Origin: Globodera rostochiensis
Taxonomy: Eukaryota > Nematoda > Chromadorea > Rhabditida > Heteroderidae
Reading direction: 5' to 3'
Assembly: GCA_018350325.1 (NCBI GenBank)
Contig: JAEVLN010000005.1
Location: 258,142-322,141 of the forward strand
Length of the DNA stretch: 64,000 bases
Part shown: piece by piece, positions 51,085 to 59,773 of the stretch
Numbering within the stretch: position 1 is the first letter of the stretch
How the letters are laid out: the number at the start of each line of letters is the position of its first letter
Notes under the pieces: generated by a model
Seen by the model: only the letters and a program-made list of their open reading frames with translations
Told to the model about the DNA's origin: nothing
Database searches by the model: none
Position numbers and translations under genes: made by a program

Positions 51085-51426
51085 AGAAAGCCGCTGTCCT
51101 CAGTGGCGATTTGTCGGTCCGGTAGTTGCGAGCGCGTCCTCCCCCGGCCCTCAGCAGTCGCGTCCCCGTCGACGAAAGTTGAGAATCTGTTTGAAAAATA
51201 TAGGGAAAAAATTTTTTCGGTTTTCAGACGAGGACTGAAACCGGATAAAACCAGCAAATGGCAATTGGCTATGAGACACGGAAATAACATGTGTTTTATC
51301 GTCATTATTTAAATCGTTACATTTAAATTAAGTAATGTCCACTGGCTTTTTGATACATTTAAAGGATTTAACAATGGGCGACACTTTACTTAACAAATGA
51401 GAAGAAACAATGAAAGAGCCGAGACT
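51085..51426 (-). other. Retrotransposon 3' untranslated region
   Basis: About 340 bp between the integrase stop codon and the polypurine tract. It is GC-rich, with no recognisable domain and no envelope gene. Confidence 0.7.
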
Positions 51427-53979
51427 TTAGTGAAACCTTCCCCGTTTTGGTGTTACGAATGTAAAATTTTGACTGCCGCGTCTGAAATGCCCGCGAGCCG
51501 AGTCGGTTCCCGAACGAATAAAAGCCGGGCGCGGACCAGCCGGTTGAATGCTTGTAAGTGGACGAGGACCACTCACTCGAAACTGATAATTCTGTGCTTC
51601 GACCGAATGGGACGGAACATTTTTGGCGACCGGTTTCGGCAACGTGAACGCCTTATCCGGGGTGCTCATGCCAAACACTTCTCTCAAAAATTTGATGGTC
51701 TCCCTGACACCACAGGGTTTGAACTTCCCATCCGCTTGAACATTCCGTTTTTCTTCCTCTGCCCCATATCTCGTCACTTCCGCCAAGGATCGGAATTCTT
51801 TGATAAGGGCGAGCTGAATTTTTCCATCCTTCGGGACCGTTTCCCAAAACATTTTCAGCAACTTCTCATACTCCGGTTTTTTGGATAGATTAAACGGTGG
51901 CGGAATTATGAGAACTTTTACCGAAAATTTTCCCAAATGGAAAAGAATTTTTTGGAGAGCGGCCTTTGTCTGGTCGAGCGGTATGTCCTCATTAAGATCA
52001 CTCGTGCCAAAAGCAACGAGGATTTCTTTCAGCTCTTTTCCGAAAGATAATTTTGAAATTGAATTGGCAAGTTCCGTCGAATTTTTTCCGAGCACCATTT
52101 CGGAGGCCAACTTTTCTCCGAGCATTTCTGTCGCTCCGTCACCAAAAAATGCGAACGTGGATCGCACTGTTCGGACCTTCCCATAAAGTTTTTTGGCTCG
52201 CACGTCCTCGAGCGCCTGACTCAACATTTTCTGAAAGGGATAAATTTGGCTTTGTTTTGGGATCTGAAAGGTGATGGATTTTTGGCCCGATGATTTTAGA
52301 GTCCGAAAAGCGACGCCACAATGGTTTGCCCAGAGAGAAAAAATCGATTCGAGATGATGAGGTGAGGGCGATGGATTTTCAACGTATTTGAGCAATTTGT
52401 CCGCAGCGCTCGGATTTTCACAGCCGGCCCACTCGCGCACATGTCCAATTAGTACGTCTTTGGCCAGCTGTAGCGAGATGAGTTCGCCCAGTGTTTCCAC
52501 CCGGATCCGGCGAATTGGGTCATCGTCCGGCAGTGAACAGAAAATTTGGCCCAGTTGAATTGGCGCACATTTTGAGTGTTCTCCTTCTCCCGAGCACACT
52601 GAATTGAACTCCAGACCGTACAATTGTTCTGCAATTGGTAAAAAAATGTGTGAATTAAATCGATTAATTTCAACATTTTTCTTTTTGTAAAGTGGTGTAA
52701 CCCCTTCTAAAAACTTTTTCCGCCTCTGGTTCGGTAGAAATGCTTTTTCCGGAAGTTCTAACGGAGCCGGACACAAATGTTCGAGAGGGACTTTTAGAGG
52801 TTCGGCATTTTGCCTGTCTATCGGGGTAACCCATGCGGATGTGGGGGAAATTTGTTTGATCACATAAGGTCCATAGTAATTCCAGGACAATTTTTTGTGG
52901 TCGTTCTTAATGGCAGGTCTAACATAAACCATAACCCTGTCTCCGAGGCTGTATTTGCCTGGCTGGACATTAGATCTGCGGTCGTAATTTTTCTTCTGAA
53001 TTTCCTGGGCCCGAACATTACGCTCTCTTGCTTCTACCAGAATTTCTTCGTAATTTTCTCGAAAAAATTGCAAATAATTGTCCAGATCAACTGTGTATGC
53101 AGGATTAGGCCGAATCGGGGCGGTGATTTTTGACGGGAACCGGACATCTCTTCCAAAAAACAAAGTGAATGGGGCAAATCCCGTGGATTCATTTGGGGTG
53201 GCATTATACGAAAAAAGAGTGTACGGGATTCTTAGGTCCCACTCCCATGGTGAAGCAATGGTCTTTCTCAACATTTCAATAATTGTTCGGTTTAAGCGCT
53301 CGGCCATCCCATTACAATTTGGGTCATATCCGGCGGTAGTTGATTGGGAAATCAGAAGTTTTTCTGAAATTTCCTTGAGGATTTCGTTAATAAACTCGCC
53401 GCCTAAGTCGGAGTGAATTTTCTCGGGGCAGCCAAACTTCAGGACCCAATGCTCAACAAAACTTTGGGCTACCGTTTCCGCTTTTTTGTTTTCGATTGGG
53501 ACAGCTTCTGCGAACCGGGAGAAATGGTCAATGATCACCAACACATATTTGTTCCCCCTCCGCGTTGGCCCAAGTTTGAGAATGTCCATACAGACAAATT
53601 CGGCGGGGTTTTTTGTCTCAATTGGCTTCAATCCCGGGAGATTCTTTCTGGGAATTCTGTTGTGCGCACATATGCGGCAGGATTTGGTTAAGTTCTGGCA
53701 TTCAGTAAACATATTCGGCCAAAAGTATTTAAGCATTTTGAGCCTCTTATACACTTTTTTGGCACTTTGATGACCCGCGCACGAGCCTGAGTGATGCTCG
53801 GTGAACAGGATTTCCCGGTATTTCGAAGGCACAAAAATTTCTTTTTCTTGCTTTTCATTTACCCGAAAAAGAATCCCGTCTTCTTCTGTGTACCGATCCA
53901 GGTGTGCCAACAATTTCTGTTGCTGTTTTACGTCTTGGGGAAGTTTTTTGTCTTTGAGAAAATCTCGCAGGAATGCCAT
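51427..53979 (-). CDS. Integrase with a C-terminal SGNH-like extension
   Basis: An 850-codon frame. The HHCC zinc domain is at residues 62-104 (H63, H70, C101, C104). The catalytic core has D132, D191 and E227, a D-35-E spacing. A GPY/F-type module (WNYYGPYVI) lies at 366-374. The remaining ~440 residues are not part of a usual Gypsy integrase. Residues about 600-772 resemble an SGNH/GDSL hydrolase: FFGDGATEML at the block I position, VAFGTSD at block III and DGKFKPCG at the terminal D-x-x-H block. The nucleophile Ser is Gly and the His is Phe, so catalysis is unlikely. The tail (about 780-850) is Pro/Gly/Arg-rich and basic. The frame stays open upstream of the first Met to a TGA at 54052-54054, so the start is uncertain. 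It shares the frame of the RT ORF. Confidence 0.93.
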   Translation of the reverse strand: MAFLRDFLKDKKLPQDVKQQQKLLAHLDRYTEEDGILFRVNEKQEKEIFVPSKYREILFTEHHSGSCAGHQSAKKVYKRLKMLKYFWPNMFTECQNLTKSCRICAHNRIPRKNLPGLKPIETKNPAEFVCMDILKLGPTRRGNKYVLVIIDHFSRFAEAVPIENKKAETVAQSFVEHWVLKFGCPEKIHSDLGGEFINEILKEISEKLLISQSTTAGYDPNCNGMAERLNRTIIEMLRKTIASPWEWDLRIPYTLFSYNATPNESTGFAPFTLFFGRDVRFPSKITAPIRPNPAYTVDLDNYLQFFRENYEEILVEARERNVRAQEIQKKNYDRRSNVQPGKYSLGDRVMVYVRPAIKNDHKKLSWNYYGPYVIKQISPTSAWVTPIDRQNAEPLKVPLEHLCPAPLELPEKAFLPNQRRKKFLEGVTPLYKKKNVEINRFNSHIFLPIAEQLYGLEFNSVCSGEGEHSKCAPIQLGQIFCSLPDDDPIRRIRVETLGELISLQLAKDVLIGHVREWAGCENPSAADKLLKYVENPSPSPHHLESIFSLWANHCGVAFRTLKSSGQKSITFQIPKQSQIYPFQKMLSQALEDVRAKKLYGKVRTVRSTFAFFGDGATEMLGEKLASEMVLGKNSTELANSISKLSFGKELKEILVAFGTSDLNEDIPLDQTKAALQKILFHLGKFSVKVLIIPPPFNLSKKPEYEKLLKMFWETVPKDGKIQLALIKEFRSLAEVTRYGAEEEKRNVQADGKFKPCGVRETIKFLREVFGMSTPDKAFTLPKPVAKNVPSHSVEAQNYQFRVSGPRPLTSIQPAGPRPAFIRSGTDSARGHFRRGSQNFTFVTPKRGRFH
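51664..52182 (-). other. SGNH/GDSL-like pseudoenzyme domain in the integrase ORF
   Basis: Residues about 600-772 of the integrase protein. A hydrophobic strand leads into GDG at 613-615 (position of GDS). Another strand leads into G658-T-S-D661 (position of GxND). Then come the strand VKVLIIPPP (687-695) and D750-G-K-F-K-P-C-G757 (position of D-G-x-H-L-x-P-x-G), followed by a final helix. The order and spacing of alternating strands and loops suit the flavodoxin-like SGNH fold. Related esterase-like domains are known in ORF1 of CR1-like non-LTR elements and, without activity, in the OSK domain of Oskar, where it binds RNA. A role in RNA binding here is inference only. Confidence 0.6.
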
Positions 53980-54051
53980 TTCTGATTTACCCGTCTCTAC
54001 CGCCCATTCTTCTTTAGAAATCCTGTTAGGACAAAAGTCCGCCGGTTTTTG

Positions 54052-54066
54052 TCACTTTTACCGCTA
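54052..54066 (-). other. Cluster of three in-frame stops between RNase H and integrase
   Basis: Reading on the minus strand, TAG (54066-54064), TAA (54060-54058) and TGA (54054-54052) are all in the common pol frame. A candidate 39-nt intron with GTAAAAGT at its 5' end and CCTAACAG at its 3' end (54061-54023) would preserve frame and remove TAA and TGA but not TAG. It may be decay, or integrase may be expressed separately. Confidence 0.5.
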
Positions 54067-57000
54067 AAATTTCGGTTGGGGGGCCCCCGGCGCGGATTCT
54101 TCGTCCCTATTTTCGTTTGGGTGGGCCCTGGACAGTGTGTCAGCGACAAAGTTTTCTCGCCCTGGCCTATATATCACTTCCAGCTGAAATGGCGCTCCCA
54201 TTTCCATAATCCATCTATCGACTTTTGCATTTCCCACAGATTCTTTGCTTTTGAACATAGACGGCAAAGCCTTGTGGTCGGTGACAACCGTTGTTGGAAG
54301 CCACGCAATAAAATGCTTAAATTTTTGTAAAGCAAATTTTATTCCTAGGCATTCCAAAACGGTGGGACCATAGTTTGATTCGTTGCTTTTACATTTTCTG
54401 GACGCATAACTGATTGGACGAAAGTGATTAGACTTGTCTCTTTGGCACAAAACCGCCCCAAGTCCGTCCTTACAAGCATCAGTAAATATGTGAAATCTGT
54501 ACTTCGGGTCTGCCTGTGCAGCCTCAAAATCGGGGTATTTTAAGACCACCTCTTCCACTATTAGCCTTTTCAACTCTTTAAATGATTCGCGGGCTTTTTC
54601 GTCCCATTCCAATAGTTTGGGGTTTTGGCCCTTCTTGAGTAACTTAGAGAGAGGACCAGCAAGTTTTGCGAAATTTTTAATGAATTTTCGATGCCAGTTC
54701 GCTAGGCCTAAAAATCTCTGCAATTCCCGCAAAGTTTTCGGTAAGGGGAAGTCGGTTATTGCCTTGAATTTCTCTGGATCTTTTGCTAACCCGTTTCTCG
54801 TTAGGATGTGGCCTAAATACGCAGTTTCCGCAAGCGCAAACCCGCACTTTTTTGCCTTTGCCTTTAGCCCAAATTCTCGAAGTTTCTCGAAAACTAATTG
54901 GAGGTGCTGAGTATGTTCCTCGAACGTGGTAGAGGCTATCAAAATATCATCCAAATAAACAAAGACAAAGTCATTGACAAATTGTTCGAGAATTTGGTTC
55001 ATGCACCTCTGAAACGTTGCAGGGGCATTCGTTAATCCGAAAGGAAGAACAACGAATTCGTATAAACCCCCCGGGACGGTAAATGCAGTTTTTTGGACGT
55101 CTTCCGGTTTGACTTTTAACTGCCAATAACCGGACATTAAATCAAGAACCGAAAAAAATTTCTTATTTCCGAGGTACATTAAAATTTGGTCTATGTTCGG
55201 CAATGGGTAAGAATCCTTAACCGTAACCGAATTAACTTTTCTGTAGTCCACGCAAAACCGCAGTGACCCGTCTTTTTTTGCAACCAAAACAACTGGAGAA
55301 GCCCACGGGGAATTGGAGGGCCTTATTATTCCGCGGTTCAGATAATCGTTGACCAGCTCGGTGACTGTTGACCTGATGCCAAATGGGATTGGTCTTGGTG
55401 CTGTTTTGATAGGTACAGCATTTCCAGTATTTATTTCGTGCGGGGTTAGATCAGTCTGGCTTAGTTCACTTTCCTCGATGGCCAGAATATCCGAAAATTC
55501 CATCCACAAATTTTCCATTTTTATCAATTCTTCAGTTTCTAAAGGACCCGATCTTTCTTTTAGAAGAGAAAGAAGGAGAGAATCGCGCTCTGTTTTGGTC
55601 TTCACTGAACAGAGCGTGACTTTGGGGTAGATTAGAGCTTCGAATTCAGTGGGTAAAATTTCACGGTTTGGGTCAAAAATTTTTTCAACCGACTCTGCCC
55701 GAGCAATTACTTCACCACTTTTCAGAATTATTGGCTCTGACGACTTATTATGTAATAAAACCTGAATTTTACCGTCGTCCGATTCGACTAGCATCCTCTC
55801 CACAATTCCGCACTGGTGAATTGGCAGTTTCGAAAAATCGATTTTCGTTGGTGCCGACTTTGAGCGGTGGACGGAAAGTTTGTCTCCGGCCAGAATGCCC
55901 AACTGCACTAACTCGTGCTCCTCCTGTTCTTTGCTCATCTGTTTGACTTTTTCGAACTCCTCTTCGCAATCCGAACAGTCCAGCGAAATGTTGTCGTTTT
56001 CCATAATATTCTCAATAATATATTTGGAATGGTCTTCTGAATTTGCTAAATTGTGTATTAGCGAATCAATAAATTTCGAGGTAAATGGCGGAATGATTTG
56101 AAATGCTGAAACGCGAACGGAATTGATTTGGTTTGGAGTTTTATGCGTATCCAGTGGCTTAAATTGAAGAATTTCGCCGGAGAGCGAATTTCCGATGTAG
56201 TACCCGAGAGCGTAAAGAGCACTAGTACCCAAAACAAAGTCATATGAGAAGGGCTCTTGGGTAATAAGACAGGGGACTTCGCATGTGATTTTTCCTCTGG
56301 TAATCGGCACATTAATGGCCCCGACAATCGAAATGCGCGAACCCGTAAAGGACGTAACTTCAAAAGGAATTTTTGTGCTTCCGGTGTTCGGGTTAAATCC
56401 CCACTCCATCAAATTTTTTCCTTCTGCGCTCGAAATTTTGTGCAGAAATGCCGGATTCACCACATTTGTCTCAGCCCCCGAATCGATTAGTGCTTTCGCC
56501 TTGTTTTCGTCAACCTTTACTTCTACAGAAATGCACTCTGCTGTTTTCGGGATTGCCGGATTTGTTGAGGGAAATTCGGAAGCGTGAGTCGCCAGTACAT
56601 GGAAAAATTTCTCGCATTCTGAAAGTTCGCACTGGCCTACGAGAGAGACCTTCACCGTGGGAGTTTCCGATTTTTCGCCGACTGGGTTGCCGATTACTAT
56701 AGAATTTGTCTGAGACCTCATGTGCGAATTTTTTTGGCCAGAGTTCAGAGGAATTGTGTTGGCCCCAGTCCCTTGGATGGGGTAATTTCGGTTTTGATAA
56801 CCACGATTTTGTCCGGGGTTAAATCCAGGTGGTTGGTAATTTTGGTGCTGTTGGAAAAAGTTTGGGTGGGGGTGGTTTGAACGTGAGACCTGTTGGGATT
56901 GATAATTTGGAGACGAATTTTGGTATGGTTCACGGACAGGCGTGTACGACTCACTCCGAAAATTCGGATTATACCGGTTTTGGTGCCAGGGACGGGACCG

Positions 57001-57093
57001 GTTCTCAAAATTTGACTGATTTTGCGCTCGGATATCGAAACTTTCCCGGTGGTTAAATCGCCTGAATCCATAGTCTAACGCGATTCCTCCCAC
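54064..57093 (-). CDS. pol: Pol: aspartic protease, reverse transcriptase, RNase H
   Basis: A 1009-codon frame. Residues 1-110 are Asn/Gln/Arg-rich and basic, probably the nucleic-acid-binding end of Gag. No CCHC zinc knuckle is visible. The protease has ALIDSGAETN at 201-210 and a flap-side FVLGTSAL at 286-293. Reverse transcriptase spans about 560-760, with the DLMSGYWQL region at 651-659, the LPFGLTNAP block at 683-691 and catalytic YLDD at 713-716. RNase H spans about 865-990 with D872, E914, D939 and D985. It ends with TAG at 54064-54066. The listed start is a GTG and true translation probably enters by frameshift from Gag. All catalytic residues are present, so this part appears intact. 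Confidence 0.95.
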   Translation of the reverse strand: MGGIALDYGFRRFNHRESFDIRAQNQSNFENRSRPWHQNRYNPNFRSESYTPVREPYQNSSPNYQSQQVSRSNHPHPNFFQQHQNYQPPGFNPGQNRGYQNRNYPIQGTGANTIPLNSGQKNSHMRSQTNSIVIGNPVGEKSETPTVKVSLVGQCELSECEKFFHVLATHASEFPSTNPAIPKTAECISVEVKVDENKAKALIDSGAETNVVNPAFLHKISSAEGKNLMEWGFNPNTGSTKIPFEVTSFTGSRISIVGAINVPITRGKITCEVPCLITQEPFSYDFVLGTSALYALGYYIGNSLSGEILQFKPLDTHKTPNQINSVRVSAFQIIPPFTSKFIDSLIHNLANSEDHSKYIIENIMENDNISLDCSDCEEEFEKVKQMSKEQEEHELVQLGILAGDKLSVHRSKSAPTKIDFSKLPIHQCGIVERMLVESDDGKIQVLLHNKSSEPIILKSGEVIARAESVEKIFDPNREILPTEFEALIYPKVTLCSVKTKTERDSLLLSLLKERSGPLETEELIKMENLWMEFSDILAIEESELSQTDLTPHEINTGNAVPIKTAPRPIPFGIRSTVTELVNDYLNRGIIRPSNSPWASPVVLVAKKDGSLRFCVDYRKVNSVTVKDSYPLPNIDQILMYLGNKKFFSVLDLMSGYWQLKVKPEDVQKTAFTVPGGLYEFVVLPFGLTNAPATFQRCMNQILEQFVNDFVFVYLDDILIASTTFEEHTQHLQLVFEKLREFGLKAKAKKCGFALAETAYLGHILTRNGLAKDPEKFKAITDFPLPKTLRELQRFLGLANWHRKFIKNFAKLAGPLSKLLKKGQNPKLLEWDEKARESFKELKRLIVEEVVLKYPDFEAAQADPKYRFHIFTDACKDGLGAVLCQRDKSNHFRPISYASRKCKSNESNYGPTVLECLGIKFALQKFKHFIAWLPTTVVTDHKALPSMFKSKESVGNAKVDRWIMEMGAPFQLEVIYRPGRENFVADTLSRAHPNENRDEESAPGAPQPKF

Positions 57094-57498
57094 TCTTTGT
57101 ACTGCTTAGCAATAATTCTTTTTTCTCGCTCAAAATATCATCCGCCAACTCGTAACCTTCTGTTTATCATTTTTCTCAACGGTAGTTCGATTTGCTGACC
57201 CACGGATTTCCCATATTTATGAATCGATTTATATATTTTCAAATATTAAACTTCAAGTTCTAGCACAAGTTGACGGCCTTGCTGAAAAGATTTCTCATCG
57301 GTGGGGAAGCGGAATTTCTCAAAGAGCTCCCGCTTTCTATGCAATATTCTCCCAACATTTGAGCAAATTGCGACTTTTCTACCCCGGAGAGTTGCTGAGG
57401 GAAAAATGCTGACAATTTTTAAGACGTCGTTGCATCATACGGGCGTTTTCTCGACTTGCGTCCTTCAGAATGTGCACTAAATAGATATTTTCAAGATG
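57075..57498 (-). pseudogene. Damaged C-terminal Gag region
   Basis: Between the Gag frame ending at 57499 and pol, the sequence is GC-rich like the rest of the element but broken by stops. Its last ~23 codons are open in the same frame as the 58454 Gag ORF, giving a Lys/Glu-rich segment that ends with TAG at 57075-57077. That stop overlaps the upstream part of the pol frame. A Gag-to-pol frame change in this overlap would be normal for Gypsy elements. The capsid-like core is shorter than usual and may have suffered an internal deletion. Confidence 0.5.
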
Positions 57499-58140
57499 CT
57501 AGAACTCCATTATAAAAGAATTCATGATTGCATCCGCTGTACCGAACAGAGTTGGCAAATCTTTTATCACACTCGCATATTGATTTGAGAGGGTGACTCG
57601 GTGCAATTCTAAAAGCATTTCGGACTGCTGCTCCTGAGCGGTTCTTTGGGTTGGCCACGGCTGAGGCGCAAGACCAGTCTGAATTTGGTGCGGCACTGCA
57701 AATGCCTGGGTTTGGAATTGCGGTTGAACGGGCGGGTGGAATTGGAAAGGAACGAAATTTCCAGCATTTCCAATATTGCCAAATACAACGTTCTGAGCAC
57801 GGGGAGCTCCATTTACACCAACGCCGTGCTGTTGTTGGGCCTGCTGATTCACATTCTGTTGGAAGGCAGGAACACCACGAGGAAGTGCTCTGTTCTGACC
57901 GGCCACCGGTTGGCGGACAACCGTCTCATTTTGATTAGCAATCTGGTTTTGTCCGGGCTGTCCCACGATTGGGTTAGCCAAAAATATTGCCCCCTGATGC
58001 TCCATTGGATTTTGGACGCCATCATTTCTCCCCAACCGACTCTGACGGTTTTCAAACGAAACCTGGGGGGAATGATTCCATTGCGGCTGGATGTAAACCA
58101 AATTTGGGCCCAAATCATGAACAGGAGATGAAGCGGCCAC
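57499..58140 (-). pseudogene. gag: Gag, Gln/Asn/Pro-rich segment, frame-shifted from its start
   Basis: A 213-codon frame that takes over where the Gag N-terminal frame (58454) loses sense near 58140. It is dominated by Gln, Asn, Pro, Phe and Gly, including NQQAQQQHG and VPFQFHPPVQPQF, then a short helical C-terminus (SEMLLELHRVTLSNQYASV). No CCHC motif. Its composition fits the disordered N-terminal half of a retrotransposon Gag. It begins with a GTG, so it is not an independent gene: a one-base frame change separates it from the upstream ORF. Confidence 0.6.
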
Positions 58141-58454
58141 GGGAAAGCCGATTGGGTTGGTTGCTGATTTTGAAGTCCCGAAAACTGTGGGGGGTGCTGG
58201 TCGCCCCTAACCAAATTCACATTTCTCAAGAAATCGGGATTTTCGCCGTGCAGAGCCGCGGGAAGACTCTGGAAGCTTTCATCCCCTCTACGAATTGGTT
58301 CCCTATTGGGTCTTAAGTTATATGGGCTTCTGTTCACCATCTGAATTCGATTTGGGAATTCCAGACTATAGTCAGGATCCTCAATCTCTTCCCTATTCTG
58401 ATGAACTCCCCAATTTTGTGCCTGCCGAAAAAGATTTTGGTTCCCGTGATTCAT
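57849..58454 (-). pseudogene. gag: Gag N-terminal frame
   Basis: An ATG-started frame about 100 bp inside the primer-binding site, as expected for Gag. The first ~105 residues are Asn/Gln/Arg-rich and hydrophilic (for example NRIQMVNRSPYNLRPNR). After about 58140 the frame becomes Trp/Arg/Ile-rich out-of-frame sequence, and the sensible reading moves to the 57499-58140 frame. It is therefore a Gag start followed by a frame-breaking indel. Confidence 0.6.
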
Positions 58455-58531
58455 TCTCCACTACTTTTCCCAATTTATTGATTAATGAAAAAAACAAACT
58501 TTGGTAGAGTACAGCGCTTTCTTGCGAGAGG

Positions 58532-58551
58532 CGTGGGTACAAGGTCCACCA
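58532..58551 (-). promoter_or_regulatory. Primer-binding site
   Basis: Directly after the 5' LTR, the minus strand reads TGGTGGACCTTGTACCCA. A TGG start pairs with the CCA end of a tRNA, as in most LTR elements. The priming tRNA could not be identified by eye. A related GTGGACCTTGTAACCC also occurs inside the LTR itself (about 58838-58856). Confidence 0.7.
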
Positions 58552-58898
58552 CGTCGGACTTTTCAGGGTTTCCGGGCGTCAGGCCCTTCACACTAATTCC
58601 GCTTCTTTTAAAAGACGCTTTACTTTCCAAACCAAAATGAAAACAATTGCAATACAAACAGCGGCGGATATTTCCAAATTGACGAACAATAATATAATCG
58701 ATGAATAAACTATCAAGAAGGAAATTGGACTCAAAAACAAAAGTCTCCAACGCCAGTGAAGCGATAGGATAAGAATAAAAAACGATGTGAAGACATTAAA
58801 AAAGCCCGATGGGAGAGGGAACACTAAAAAATGGGTTACAAGGTCCACTTGGCGAAATGTAAAAAAGGTGAAATATGAATATCGGGCGGAGTCCTACA
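58552..58898 (-). repeat. 5' LTR
   Basis: Partner of 50728-51072. Its outer end (TGTAGGACTCC on the minus strand) joins directly to the coding sequence of the HTH-repeat gene, so that gene's frame runs on into the LTR for about 34 codons before a stop at 58796. Confidence 0.92.
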
Positions 58899-59773
58899 TT
58901 CTTGCATTTGCTTTTTATCTTATCAAATTGGTTTAAAATTTGACGTTTTTCTAACTCAGAAAACTTTTTATTGCGGAAAGAAAGGCCAAATTCGCGCTTC
59001 CATTCACGAATTGTTCTGGCACAAACGCCCATTTTTTTTGCAATTTTCTCATCGAGTTTATTCTTTGAAATGTTTTTGAATTTTGCCTTTTTACATTTGC
59101 TTTTTATCTCATCAAATTGTTTTAAAATTTGACGTTTTTCTAACTCAGAAAATTTTGACTTTTTTTCTTTTTTTAGACCCAATTCTTTTATCCATTTATA
59201 AATTGTTGTGCGACTTAAACCCAAACCATTTGATATTTTTGCCTCAATTTGATTCCATTCATTTTGGGAATATTTTCCCTTTTTTGTATAATTATCTTTC
59301 ATTTCACGGAATTTTTGTATAATTTCACGTTTTTGTTGATCAGACTCAATTTTTTCAGATTTATTGGACTCATTTTGCTGTTCATCAACATTTTGATCTT
59401 GATCAGTTGAGTTATTTTGATCAGTGAAATGTTCCTTAGAATTTTCAAGATCTAGATCATCCGCTAATGGCGCTGAATTGTTTTCGTCTTCCGACCAATT
59501 TTCATCATAAATTTCATCAAATTTCTGTTTCAATATTTCATCAATATTTTTCTGATCAGAAATGTTTGGAGCTTGTCCGTCTTGAACTTCTTCTTTAACA
59601 CGACGACAGTTCAAATCTTTTGAATCATTACTTTCATCGTCCCATCCTTTTCCAAATATTTCATCAAATGATTTGTAAAGTTTTGGTCCTTCTCCGCTTT
59701 GGCCCACAGAATTGGCATTTTTGATTAAATTTGTTGCAAAGAATGGAATAATAATTAAAAGCCGAAATTTCAT
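58899..59773 (-). pseudogene. Secreted HTH-repeat protein, 3' end cut off by the retrotransposon
   Basis: 291 codons of host sequence remain before the LTR. Residues 1-22 (MKFRLLIIIPFFATNLIKNA) form a good signal peptide. An acidic region follows with two similar motifs, FDEIFGKGWDDES (36-48) and FDEIYDENWSEDE (85-97), then a Ser/Asp/Gln/Asn-rich linker to about 145. Homeodomain-like helix-turn-helix units follow at 148-200 (GLGLSRTTIYKWIKELG) and 207-264 (KKMGVCARTIREWKREFG). A third unit starts at 271 with FSELEKRQIL and is broken at residue 291. Units 2 and 3 are nearly identical at their start. It is paralogous to the gene at 62753-63722. The rest of the third unit was not found left of the element. 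A secreted, possibly nucleus-targeted regulator is inference. Confidence 0.75.

Larger units (their letters stand above)
50728..58898 (-). mobile_element. Gypsy-type LTR retrotransposon, minus strand
   Basis: About 8.2 kb bounded by direct repeats at 50728-51072 and 58552-58898. Domain order on the minus strand is Gag, protease, reverse transcriptase, RNase H, integrase, which is the Gypsy order. A polypurine tract lies at the 3' LTR junction and a TGG-starting primer-binding site follows the 5' LTR. The two LTRs differ by about five substitutions plus one short variable patch, so insertion is fairly recent. Its GC content is far above that of its flanks. Gag has frame changes and stops, and there are stops between RNase H and integrase, so this copy is probably not competent. 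No target-site duplication was found: the outer right flank reads AAGAA into the element on the minus strand and the outer left flank does not match. Confidence 0.95.

Noticed and set aside
51397..51888. 163-codon plus-strand ORF and other plus-strand ORFs up to 58507
   Set aside because: They are antisense shadows of the retrotransposon's gag, pol and integrase frames.
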